Shown here: positions 15,400-22,554 of the stretch, in pieces
How positions within the stretch are numbered: the first letter of the stretch is position 1
How the letters are laid out: each line of letters opens with the position of its first letter
Assembly (NCBI GenBank): GCA_039189655.1
Contig: JBCCYN010000058.1
Coordinates: 1-24,670, forward strand
DNA length: 24,670 nucleotides
From: Acuticoccus sp039189655
GTDB lineage: Bacteria; Pseudomonadota; Alphaproteobacteria; Rhizobiales; Amorphaceae
Direction: 5' to 3'
Notes under the pieces: model-generated
Databases searched by the model: none
What the model was told of the DNA's origin: nothing
What the model saw: only the letters and a program-made list of their open reading frames with translations
Program-made: the position numbers and the translations under genes

Positions 15400-15767
15400 C
15401 ACATAATCCAAAGAAATAGCGAAATTTTCTTCGATTGTTGATAAAAATCCTTCCAACATTACAGAATTAAGGCTATGGTGGCCACATTCTCGTAAGGTTT
15501 AGTCTTCCTGTAACCTTACGAAACGGTGGCAACCTCGTCGGAAAGACGTACTAGAAACGTCAGACTCTCTCCCCATTGCGACCACGTTGCCATCGTTCGC
15601 TTCCCGCGCACATCGAAATCCTTCGACGCCAGAGCATCATCTGGACTGAGTGTAGCGAGGATCGGTCAGATGATGCGGCAAAACCAAAGGGGTCGTGCGC
15701 CCTTTGGAAATGGCCGGAACCAGCGAATGACTGGGAACATCCACCAAAGTACAGGAAGTGAAGACCC
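15400..15767. other. Gap with three stem-loops before the putative T1SS protein gene
   Basis: A 368-bp gap. Its first 90 bp are AT-rich and may hold a promoter, though no clear -35/-10 pair was found. Then come three perfect stems: CGTAAGGTT/AACCTTACG (15491-15520, 12-nt loop), GCATCATCTG/CAGATGATGC (15634-15676, loop containing GAGTGTAGCGA) and CCAAAGGG/CCCTTTGG (15684-15707, 8-nt loop). The second loop resembles the conserved loop of the structured repeats (GAGCGAAGCGT). No credible gene lies here. Confidence 0.6.
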
Positions 15768-17318
15768 GTGGAAGAATCCACCTTCGAGCACTTTTTAGAT
15801 GCTCTACGAGCGTTCGAGTCCGGCTGGGATCGTGCGCGCTACGACCAAGGAATCATCGCCGAGTGGCAGCTCGACCAGTGGGCCGGCGGCCCGGTGGACG
15901 ACTTCTTTCCCCAATACAATACCTGGGGCGACCTGAGCGATGCCGAGTGGGACGCCATGTCCTACCGCTCCATGAACACGCTAGGTTTCGTGGGCTACCA
16001 GTTCGGCGAAGCGCTGCTCATCGACCTTGGCTACTACGATGACGACTTCTTCTACGGGAATGGTGCGGCGTCCAATACTTGGGATGGCACCTGGACCGGT
16101 AAGAACGGCGCCGTGTCCCTTGAAAGCTTCATGACCGCCGAGGTCCAGGAAAGGGCGATCCGGGACGCTTTCGGCTTCAACCTCAAAGTCATCGAAAACG
16201 GCCTTTCCCAATCGGGCAAAAGCCTTGACGACTTCATCGGTCAGACCGCGAGCTATATCCAGAACGGTCAGACGGTGACGGTGGAACTCACCCTCACCGG
16301 GATCCTGGCGGCAGCCCACCTGCGGGGCGCCTATGGCACGCTCGCGCTCCTTCAAAACGGCGCCGTCTCCACCGATGAGTTCGGCACCTCGATCCTACGC
16401 TATGTGGATCAGTTTGGCGGGTTTGATGCTCCGACGGCCCAACAACTGATCGCCGACCACATCGCCGGCCTTACCGGTGACGAGGGTCTCGGCACCCCCG
16501 GCGACGGCGGCACCCCCGGCGGGGGTAGCAATGGCGGGGGCGGCAACGACGGGGGAGGCGGTGCGCCCAGCGGCGGTCAGGGAACTGCCGGCGTTGATGC
16601 GACCACAGCCGACATCGTCATTACCTGGAGCTACGGCAAGGACACCGTCAGCCCCTTCGATCCCGCCAGCGACACCATCTTCGTGGACTGGATCTCATCC
16701 GATTTCCTCACCGTCAGCGAGACCGCCGACGGCGTTGTCTTTGCGGTCCCGTCCAACAACCAAAGCACCACCTTGTCCGGCGTCACCCTGGATGACCTGT
16801 CGGCGGATAACTTCACCTTCCTCGACCAGAGCGCAGCCGACGAGGTGCTCGCCCTGGTGACCGGCGAGCTAGGTAGTGGCGAGACCGACCCCGACCCTGG
16901 CCCCGACCCCGGTGATGACAATTCAGACGACGGCACGGGCAATCCCGATGGGGAGGAAAACCCCGACGATGGGAGCACCGGAAGCGGTGGCGGCGGAGCC
17001 GGAGACGATAGTCCGCCCGATAACGACCCCGACCCCACGGTGGTGGCCATCACCTGGGATTGGGCCAGCCGAAAGATCATTCGGGACTTTGACCCCAGTT
17101 CCGACATCATCGATTTCGGCAGCGTCGGCGGTTCCCAGCTCCGCCTTGTCAGCCGCGCTGACGGTGACGTGGTGGTCAAGGTTCTAGGCAATGGCAACCA
17201 GCTCTACCGGTTCGACGGTGTCACCGCGGCCGACCTTTCTGCTGACAATTTTACGGCCGCTCAGTGGAACACAAGCGCCGTCCCATCCGCCCTCAGCGAC
17301 CTAGACCTCTTAGTCTAG
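15768..17318 (+). CDS. Putative type I-secreted protein with lysozyme-like head
   Basis: A 516-residue acidic protein without a Sec signal. The N-terminal 230 residues contain FESG (Glu17), GFVGYQFGEALLIDLGYY, GTWTGKNGAVS and ILAAAHLRGAYGT, resembling the lysozyme/transglycosylase-like heads of alphaproteobacterial secreted proteins. A Gly-rich linker (about 243-275) and an Asp/Pro/Gly linker (about 370-420) separate two similar modules at about 281-356 and 425-497, each with ITW, FDPxSD, a beta-rich middle and LSADNFT. The C-terminus LSDLDLLV, acidic then hydrophobic, resembles type I secretion signals. GTG start with AGGA 11 nt upstream. No classical GGXGXD repeats and no transporter genes are nearby, so both secretion and hydrolase activity are inferred. 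Confidence 0.7.
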   Translation: MEESTFEHFLDALRAFESGWDRARYDQGIIAEWQLDQWAGGPVDDFFPQYNTWGDLSDAEWDAMSYRSMNTLGFVGYQFGEALLIDLGYYDDDFFYGNGAASNTWDGTWTGKNGAVSLESFMTAEVQERAIRDAFGFNLKVIENGLSQSGKSLDDFIGQTASYIQNGQTVTVELTLTGILAAAHLRGAYGTLALLQNGAVSTDEFGTSILRYVDQFGGFDAPTAQQLIADHIAGLTGDEGLGTPGDGGTPGGGSNGGGGNDGGGGAPSGGQGTAGVDATTADIVITWSYGKDTVSPFDPASDTIFVDWISSDFLTVSETADGVVFAVPSNNQSTTLSGVTLDDLSADNFTFLDQSAADEVLALVTGELGSGETDPDPGPDPGDDNSDDGTGNPDGEENPDDGSTGSGGGGAGDDSPPDNDPDPTVVAITWDWASRKIIRDFDPSSDIIDFGSVGGSQLRLVSRADGDVVVKVLGNGNQLYRFDGVTAADLSADNFTAAQWNTSAVPSALSDLDLLV

Positions 17319-17383
17319 CCCCCGGACAACCTCGTCAAATGAAACCGGCACCCGGGCCCGAGGCAGGCGCATCCATCGCCAAC

Positions 17384-17540
17384 TCATCTTCTTTTGGAGA
17401 GATGGAAAGCCCGACCTTCTTCCGGAGCCGACTGAGGACGACATCCCGGCAGGGGGATCGTCGGGTCAACCCCGAAGAGCGCAGCGTGGGTTGACGCGAT
17501 GATCCCTCTGCCGGGACCATGGCGTGATCGGCGGGAGAGG
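17384..17540 (+). repeat. Structured intergenic repeat, copy C (diverged stem)
   Basis: Third copy, between the convergent putative T1SS gene and rho. It keeps CTTCTTTTGG, the 16-nt box TTCTTCCGGAGCCGAC (17417-17432), the 11-nt spacer, the loop CGAAGAGCGCAGCGT (17473-17487), and GGCGGGAGAG (17530-17539). The stem (arms 17444-17472 and 17488-17516) is 29 positions long with 26 Watson-Crick pairs, two G-T pairs and one G-G mismatch, but its sequence differs from copies A and B; the loop-proximal GTCAAGGG/CCCTTGA is GTCAACCC/GGGTTGAC. It is the strongest hairpin in the window and could also end transcription from either side, though no T-run follows. Confidence 0.85.
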
Positions 17541-17574
17541 CTGCACCTGGCCAACCTCCGCCTCTCAAAACCCC

Positions 17575-18840
17575 TCAAGTATTCATGGAATCGAAGAACT
17601 CGTTGTTGTTCTTCGTCTGCCGCAGCTTGTCGAGGAGGAAGTCGATGGCATCCACTGCCCCCATGGGGTTGAGGATGCGCCGCAGCACGTAGACCTTCTT
17701 GAGGTCTTCCTTCTTGACGAGAAGCTCTTCTTTCCGTGTTCCGGAGCGCTGAATGTCGATGGAAGGCCACACCCGCCGGTCGGAGATTTTCCGGTCAAGG
17801 ATGATTTCGGAGTTACCGGTGCCCTTAAACTCTTCGAAGATCACCTCGTCCATGCGCGAGCCCGTATCGATGAGCGCGGTTGCGATGATGGTGAGCGAAC
17901 CGCCTTCCTCGATGTTGCGCGCCGCACCGAAGAAGCGCTTGGGCCGCTGGAGGGCATTGGCGTCCACGCCGCCCGTGAGCACCTTACCGGAAGAGGGTAC
18001 GACCGTGTTGTAAGCGCGCCCAAGCCGAGTGATGGAATCGAGCAAGATCACCACATCGCGACCGTGTTCTACCAACCGCTTGGCCTTTTCGATGACCATC
18101 TCGGCCACCTGCACGTGGCGCACGGCCGGCTCATCGAATGTGGAGGACACCACTTCGCCGCGCACGGAGCGCTGCATGTCGGTGACTTCCTCGGGCCGCT
18201 CGTCGATGAGAAGGACGATGAGATAGCAGTCCGGGTGGTTGGCGGTGACGCTTTTCGCGATGTTCTGCAAAATCACCGTCTTACCGGTGCGGGGCGGTGC
18301 AACGATGAGAGCGCGTTGCCCTTTACCCAGCGGCGAGACCAGGTCGATGACGCGGCCGGAAAAATCCTTGGTGGGCGGTCCTTCCACCTCCATGTGAAGA
18401 CGCTCGTCGGGATAGAGCGGCGTCAAGTTGTCGAAGTGGCTCTTGTGGCGCGCGGCCTCCGGGTCCTCAAAGTTGATGGTGTTGACCTTCAGCAGCGCAA
18501 AATACCGTTCACCGTCCCGGGGCGAGCGGATCTGCCCTTCCACCGTGTCGCCGGTGCGCAGCGAGAAGCGGCGGATCTGCGAGGGCGACACATAGATGTC
18601 GTCCGGCCCCGGCAGGTAGTTGGCGTCGGGCGAACGCAAGAAACCGAATCCATCCTGCAAGACTTCGACGACACCCTCGCCGATGATGTCCACATCCTGC
18701 GCGGCCAGTTGCTTCAGGATCCCAAACATCAACTCCTGCTTACGCAGGGTCGAGGCATTCTCCACCTCGTGCTCTTCCGCGAACGCGATCAGATCGCCGG
18801 GGCTCTTCGCCTTAAGTTCGTGGAGTTTCATTTCTTGCAT
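17575..18840 (-). CDS. rho: Transcription termination factor Rho
   Basis: A 421-residue hexameric RNA helicase, the size of the E. coli protein. N-terminal helical domain (MKLHELKAKSPGDLIAFAEE), an RNA-binding cold-shock fold (GFGFLRSPDANYLPGPDDIYVS and FSLRTGDTVEGQIR), then the RecA-like motor with Walker A VAPPRTGKTV, Walker B DVVILLDSITRLGRAYN, and the R-loop region GAARNIEEGGSLTIIATALI; it ends RQTKNNNEFFDSMNT. It is last of the hemE-hemJ-rho group, with a 193-bp gap after hemJ that may hold its own promoter or leader; Rho genes are often self-attenuated. The start MQEMKLHEL fits the family; MKLHEL at 18831 is an alternative. Confidence 0.97.
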   Translation of the reverse strand: MQEMKLHELKAKSPGDLIAFAEEHEVENASTLRKQELMFGILKQLAAQDVDIIGEGVVEVLQDGFGFLRSPDANYLPGPDDIYVSPSQIRRFSLRTGDTVEGQIRSPRDGERYFALLKVNTINFEDPEAARHKSHFDNLTPLYPDERLHMEVEGPPTKDFSGRVIDLVSPLGKGQRALIVAPPRTGKTVILQNIAKSVTANHPDCYLIVLLIDERPEEVTDMQRSVRGEVVSSTFDEPAVRHVQVAEMVIEKAKRLVEHGRDVVILLDSITRLGRAYNTVVPSSGKVLTGGVDANALQRPKRFFGAARNIEEGGSLTIIATALIDTGSRMDEVIFEEFKGTGNSEIILDRKISDRRVWPSIDIQRSGTRKEELLVKKEDLKKVYVLRRILNPMGAVDAIDFLLDKLRQTKNNNEFFDSMNT

Positions 18841-19033
18841 CGGGATGTCCTGAATGCCAGCAATGGACTGGCGAAAAAAACCGGAAGACGATCGGTCAGG
18901 GCGGGAATGGGGAAGGGCCGGCGCGGCACCAGACGAGGTCGGACTGCGCCGAACCGCAATATTTAATAAGTACAGGCGTCCCGTCCATATTGCAAGGGCA
19001 ACCCCGACGAGAGCGCCCGCAATGGCCCACCAA
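18841..19033 (-). promoter_or_regulatory. Leader/promoter gap upstream of rho
   Basis: A 193-bp gap between hemJ and rho on the minus strand. It includes an AT-rich island (18958-18972) in otherwise GC-rich DNA. On the minus strand TTGCAA is followed 17 bp later by TACTTA, a loose promoter match. Self-attenuating leaders are known for rho genes, but no specific structure is visible here. Confidence 0.3.
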
Positions 19034-19459
19034 TCAGAACGGTTTGACGATCACAAACACCACGATGGCGATCATCAGCACCGTCGGAACCTCGTTCATG
19101 GCGCGGTAGTATCGGGCCGAATGGGTGTTCTCGTCAGAGGCAAAAACGCGGACCCAGCGGGCCATCGTCCCGTGCACCGCGCTCATGGCAATCACCGAAG
19201 CAAGCTTGAGGAGAAACCAGGGCTGGGTCCATGCCGACAACATGTAGGCAAGGCTCAGCCCTGTGATCCAGGCCACCACCATCGCCGGCGTCGCGATGGC
19301 CTTCAGCAGTCGGCGCTCCATGATTTTGAACGTTTCTGACTGCTTTGATCCGGCCTCCGCATCCACATGGTAGACCATCAATCGCGGCAGGTACAAAAGC
19401 GCAGCCATCCAGGAAATAATCGCCAAGACATGCAGCGCTTTGACCCACAAATAGGTCAA
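19034..19459 (-). CDS. hemJ: Protoporphyrinogen IX oxidase HemJ
   Basis: A 141-residue inner-membrane protein of the HemJ (UPF0093) family, which oxidises protoporphyrinogen IX to protoporphyrin IX in haem synthesis. Four hydrophobic helices are visible. The N-terminus YLWVKALHVLAIISWMAALLYLPRLMVYH includes the conserved His10, and the C-terminus has RYYRAMNEVPTVLMI. Translation starts at TTG, overlapping the hemE stop as TTGA, so coupling with hemE is likely; no ATG gives a better family start, since residues from Tyr3 onward are already conserved. It follows hemE, which acts two steps earlier in the pathway. Confidence 0.93.
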   Translation of the reverse strand: MTYLWVKALHVLAIISWMAALLYLPRLMVYHVDAEAGSKQSETFKIMERRLLKAIATPAMVVAWITGLSLAYMLSAWTQPWFLLKLASVIAMSAVHGTMARWVRVFASDENTHSARYYRAMNEVPTVLMIAIVVFVIVKPF

Positions 19460-20493
19460 CCCGAATACTCTTTTACGCGCTCGATGACCCTCGTGACATG
19501 GTCAGGCGGCGTCTCTAGCGAGATCCCGTGGCCAAGGTTGAAGATGAAGGGGCCATCGCGCAGGCCCTCGCAAATGTGGCGCACCGCCTCGTCGAGCTGG
19601 TCGCCCCCCTCCTTGAGGCGCGCCGGATCAAGGTTGCCTTGCACGCAAACGCCGCGCTCCTGGAGCGCCCGCGCAGCCTTGATGGGAACCGTCCAGTCCA
19701 GCGATACACCGTCCACCTCCGTCTCTTTCACGAACGCGTCGTAGCCGAAGCCCGCCCCGCGCGGAAAGCCGATGATGGGCACTTTTGGCGCTTGTTCCCG
19801 CACTCCCCGGACGATCCTGTGGATGGGCTCGATGGACCAGCGATGAAAGCCGCGCTCGTCGAGGGCCGAAGCCCAGCTATCGAAAATCTGCACCGCATCG
19901 GCGCCTGCCTCGATCTGCGCCACCAGGTGGCGAATGGCCGCCTCCACCAAAACGTCCATGAGCGCTGCCATGCGCTCCGGCTCCCGGGCGGCGAAGGTGC
20001 GGGCAAGCCATTGCTCGGCCCCGCCCCGCCCGGCGATCATGTAGGTGGCAAGGGTCCAGGGCGCACCGCAAAAGCCCAGCACGGCCTTTTCGGCCGGCAA
20101 CGCCGCCCTCAGCCCCCTAAGAGCCTCATAGACCGGGGCAAGGTGCGCAGCAAAACCCTCGAAGGAAAGGGTTGCCGGGTCGGTCAGCGGCGTCAGGCGG
20201 GGGCCTTCCCCTTCCACGAACCACACCTCCTGGCCGAGCGCATGGGGAAGCACCAGGATGTCGGAAAAGATGATGGACGCATCGAACGCATAGCGGCGCA
20301 TGGGCTGCAGCGTTGCCTCAACGGCAAGGTCCGGCGAATAGCAAAACGCCAGGAAATTAGGCACCGTTTTCCGCAGCGCGCGATACTCGGGCAAGTAGCG
20401 GCCCGCCTGGCGCATGAACCAGACCGGGGCTGGGCGAACGCTCTCTCCCTGAAGGGCGCGGACAAGATCCTGTCGCACAGTTTCTCCGTCCAT
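19456..20493 (-). CDS. hemE: Uroporphyrinogen decarboxylase
   Basis: A 345-residue cytoplasmic enzyme that decarboxylates uroporphyrinogen III to coproporphyrinogen III. Signature 1 PVWFMRQAGRYLPEYRALR is near the N-terminus, signature 2 lies in GFCGAPWTLATYMIAGRGG, and SIIFSDILVLPHALG and IQILGHG-equivalent FNLGHGISLETPPD are present. The start MDGETVRQDLVRAL (20493) fits the family and has AAAAGG about 9 nt upstream; the frame extends 25 codons further through an AT-rich segment that is better read as leader. It is divergent from ppsR, and the gap between them is the candidate replication origin, matching the hemE-oriC arrangement of other alphaproteobacteria. Confidence 0.96.
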   Translation of the reverse strand: MDGETVRQDLVRALQGESVRPAPVWFMRQAGRYLPEYRALRKTVPNFLAFCYSPDLAVEATLQPMRRYAFDASIIFSDILVLPHALGQEVWFVEGEGPRLTPLTDPATLSFEGFAAHLAPVYEALRGLRAALPAEKAVLGFCGAPWTLATYMIAGRGGAEQWLARTFAAREPERMAALMDVLVEAAIRHLVAQIEAGADAVQIFDSWASALDERGFHRWSIEPIHRIVRGVREQAPKVPIIGFPRGAGFGYDAFVKETEVDGVSLDWTVPIKAARALQERGVCVQGNLDPARLKEGGDQLDEAVRHICEGLRDGPFIFNLGHGISLETPPDHVTRVIERVKEYSG

Positions 20494-20902
20494 CAAAACA
20501 ACCTTTTTCTTAAAAAGAAGGATGGTGTTGTTGTTGGGCGTTGATCGACGGGGATCAGTGGGCCGCACACAGGCTGAGGCATAAGTCCTCTATGCAGATG
20601 GCTGTTGTTGGCGATTGTGTTCACATGTTCGGCTCGGGCTGCGCAAGTCGGCGTAAATCGGCGGTATTGTGCACCAATGGGGCGGTCAAGGGGGCGCTAA
20701 AAAGTCCGCCCCAAGCTGTGCACCCCGAAGGAAGAATTTTGAGCGCTTCAGGGTTTGAACGGCACCGTCCACGATGGGTCCACGGCGAGGGCGCGGTGGA
20801 CGGCGCAGTGGATGACGGCTTGGCCTTTCAACAGGGTTGGGGCAAGACACCCCGGTCGGTCCGTCTTATCCCGACATCGTCCCCACGCTGAGGCTGCGCC
20901 CT
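20494..20902. other. oriC: Candidate chromosomal replication origin (hemE-ppsR gap)
   Basis: This 409-bp divergent gap is in the position of the Caulobacter and rhizobial origins, between hemE and the RP001/DUF299 homologue. Weak DnaA-box-like nonamers: GTGTTCACA (20617-20625), TTGTGCACC (20667-20675) and CTGTGCACC (20716-20724), each with two or three mismatches to TTATNCACA. Four TCCAC cores follow: CCGTCCACG (20765-20773), GGGTCCACG (20776-20784), and on the minus strand CCGTCCACC (20795-20803) and TCATCCACT (20807-20815). An AT-rich stretch at 20500-20535 could be an unwinding element but is short. No GANTC site and no CtrA box was found. The inference rests mainly on synteny. Confidence 0.4.
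20678..20713. other. Stem-loop flanked by GTGCACC direct repeats
   Basis: TGGGGCGG (20678-20685) and CCGCCCCA (20706-20713) form a perfect 8-bp stem with a 20-nt loop. TGTGCACC occurs just before it (20668-20675) and just after it (20717-20724). The symmetric layout suggests protein binding or a leader structure for ppsR; it lies inside the candidate origin. Confidence 0.4.
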
Positions 20903-21754
20903 GTGAATTCCAAACGCACCTTCGTGCACGTTCACCTCGTGTCGGACTCCACCGGCGAAACGCTGATGACCGCCTCCCGGGCGGCCGTGGCGCGCTACGC
21001 AGAGGTGGAGGCCATTGAACACATCTACCCCCTGGTGCGCTCTGATCGTCAGGTGGACCGGGTGCTTTCAGAAATCGAGGACGCTCCGGGCATTGTCATG
21101 TTCACGCTGGTGGACGGGGAAATCCTGGAGCGGCTGCAGGCCAAATGCGCCGAGCTTGGCCTGCCGTGCATCGACGTGCTCGACCCGCTGGTGGCGGTGT
21201 TCCAATCCTACCTCAACGTCCAGAAGGCGGCCCGGGTGGGTGCGCAGCACGAACTGGACGCCAGTTATTTCAGACGCATCGAAGCCCTCAACTTTGCCAT
21301 GCGCCACGATGACGGTGCGCTGCCCGAGGACATCGATGAGGCCGACGTGGTGCTGGTGGGTGTGTCGCGCACGTCCAAAACGCCCACGTCCATCTATCTC
21401 GCCAACCGGGGGGTGCGGGCCACCAACCTTCCCATCGTCACCGGTCTTCCGGTCCCATCGTCCCTCTACGGCGCCAAACGAGCCCTCGTGGTGGGCCTGA
21501 CCGCAACGCCGGAGCGCATCGTCGCCCTTCGGGAAAACCGCCTCTTGTCCATGAACGCGCCAGACAAGTCCTCCTCCTATGTGAACCGTCAGGAGGTGGC
21601 GAAGGAGGTGGCCTTTGCGCGCAAAATCTGCGCTGAGAACGGCTGGCCCCTCATCGATGTGACGCGCCGTTCCATCGAGGAAACCGCCGCCGCCATCGTC
21701 GCCCTCCTCACCGACAGCCGCTACGGCTCCGGGCTCACGGAAAACTACGGATGA
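20903..21754 (+). CDS. ppsR: PEP synthase/PPDK regulatory kinase-phosphorylase (DUF299)
   Basis: A 283-residue cytoplasmic regulator that, in its family, uses ADP to phosphorylate and inactivate PEP synthase or pyruvate phosphate dikinase, and phosphate to reverse it. Visible: the N-terminal HVHLVSDSTGETLMTASRAA, the P-loop GVSRTSKTPTSIYLANRG, and SSYVNRQEVAKEVAFARKIC near the end. GTG at 20903 gives the family N-terminus; an in-frame TTG at 20837 would add 22 unlikely residues. It is the first gene of the ppsR-aroE-coaE-dnaQ set and overlaps aroE as ATGA. In Caulobacter and Rickettsia the homologue (RP001) borders the origin. It links to pyk in the PEP/pyruvate node. Confidence 0.93.
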   Translation: MNSKRTFVHVHLVSDSTGETLMTASRAAVARYAEVEAIEHIYPLVRSDRQVDRVLSEIEDAPGIVMFTLVDGEILERLQAKCAELGLPCIDVLDPLVAVFQSYLNVQKAARVGAQHELDASYFRRIEALNFAMRHDDGALPEDIDEADVVLVGVSRTSKTPTSIYLANRGVRATNLPIVTGLPVPSSLYGAKRALVVGLTATPERIVALRENRLLSMNAPDKSSSYVNRQEVAKEVAFARKICAENGWPLIDVTRRSIEETAAAIVALLTDSRYGSGLTENYG

Positions 21755-22554
21755 GGAAGGTGGGAGTGGTGGGGTGGCCCGTGACCCAGTCCCGTTCGCC
21801 GGTGATTTTCGGCCACTGGTTCGAGCGCTATGGTGTCGAAGGGCGTTACGAATTGATCCCGGTGCGGCCCGAGGACGCTGACGACTTCTTCCAAAACCTT
21901 CCTGCCGAGTGGACCGGCGTCAACGTCACCATCCCCCACAAGGAGGCGGCGGCGCGCCACGTGCAGTGCCATGGCCCTGCCCTCACGCTGGGCGTTGCCA
22001 ACACCCTTTGGCGTCAGGGCGGCGCCGTCCACGGCACCAGCAGCGACGGCCATGGGTTCGTGGCCAGCCTTAAGGCCGATGCGCCCGCCTGGGACCCGTC
22101 GATGCTCAACCTCGTTGTGGGTGCCGGCGGCGCGTCGGCTGCCATCGTCGCGGCGCTAAAATCCTTTGGCGAGGTGATGGTGGTGAACCGCACGACAAGC
22201 CGCGCCGAAGCGCTGGCGGAAAAGATCGGCGGTGTGCAATGGGCTTCCTGGGACGCGCTGGGCGATGTCCTCGGCAAGGCCGGGCTTCTCGTCAACGCCA
22301 CGTCGCTCGGGATGACCGGAACGGCACCGCTGGAGCTTGATGTGTCGCGCCTTCCGAAAAACGCCGTCGTCGCCGACATCGTCTACAACCCCCTCGAAAC
22401 GCCGCTCCTCGCCGCTGCCCGCGCGCAAAATCTCTTCACCGTGGACGGGCTTGGCATGCTCCTCCACCAGGCGACGGTGGGGTTCGAACGCTGGTTCGGC
22501 ATTGCGCCGGACGTGGACGCTGAGCTGCGCGCCAAGGTGGTTGCCACCTTGTGA
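21751..22554 (+). CDS. aroE: Shikimate dehydrogenase
   Basis: A 267-residue NADPH-dependent enzyme reducing 3-dehydroshikimate to shikimate in aromatic amino acid synthesis. The substrate domain has VVGWPVTQSRSPVIFGHW and NVTIPHKEAA with the catalytic lysine Lys64; GVANTLW follows. The second catalytic residue, Asp99, lies in TSSDGHGF, where most homologues have NTDGxGF, a conservative change. The Rossmann domain shows VVGAGGASAAI and VVNRT, then NATSLGM and DIVYNPLETPLL, and the closing GLGMLLHQATVGFERWFG. Stop/start overlaps join it to ppsR (ATGA) and coaE (GTGA). A maf gene, usual between ppsR and aroE in this neighbourhood, is absent. Confidence 0.95.
   Translation: MRKVGVVGWPVTQSRSPVIFGHWFERYGVEGRYELIPVRPEDADDFFQNLPAEWTGVNVTIPHKEAAARHVQCHGPALTLGVANTLWRQGGAVHGTSSDGHGFVASLKADAPAWDPSMLNLVVGAGGASAAIVAALKSFGEVMVVNRTTSRAEALAEKIGGVQWASWDALGDVLGKAGLLVNATSLGMTGTAPLELDVSRLPKNAVVADIVYNPLETPLLAAARAQNLFTVDGLGMLLHQATVGFERWFGIAPDVDAELRAKVVATL

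Noticed and set aside
17524..18966. 480-codon + strand frame opposite rho
   Set aside because: The opposite strand encodes complete Rho with all motifs; the + frame has no recognisable feature and starts in repeat copy C.
19528..20544. 338-codon + strand frame opposite hemE
   Set aside because: Shadow of hemE; no motif or ribosome binding site.
20765..20818. Hairpin before ppsR as a further member of the structured repeat family
   Set aside because: Its loop GGCGAGGGCGCG is only loosely similar and both boxes are missing; the TCCAC core arrangement is a better description.
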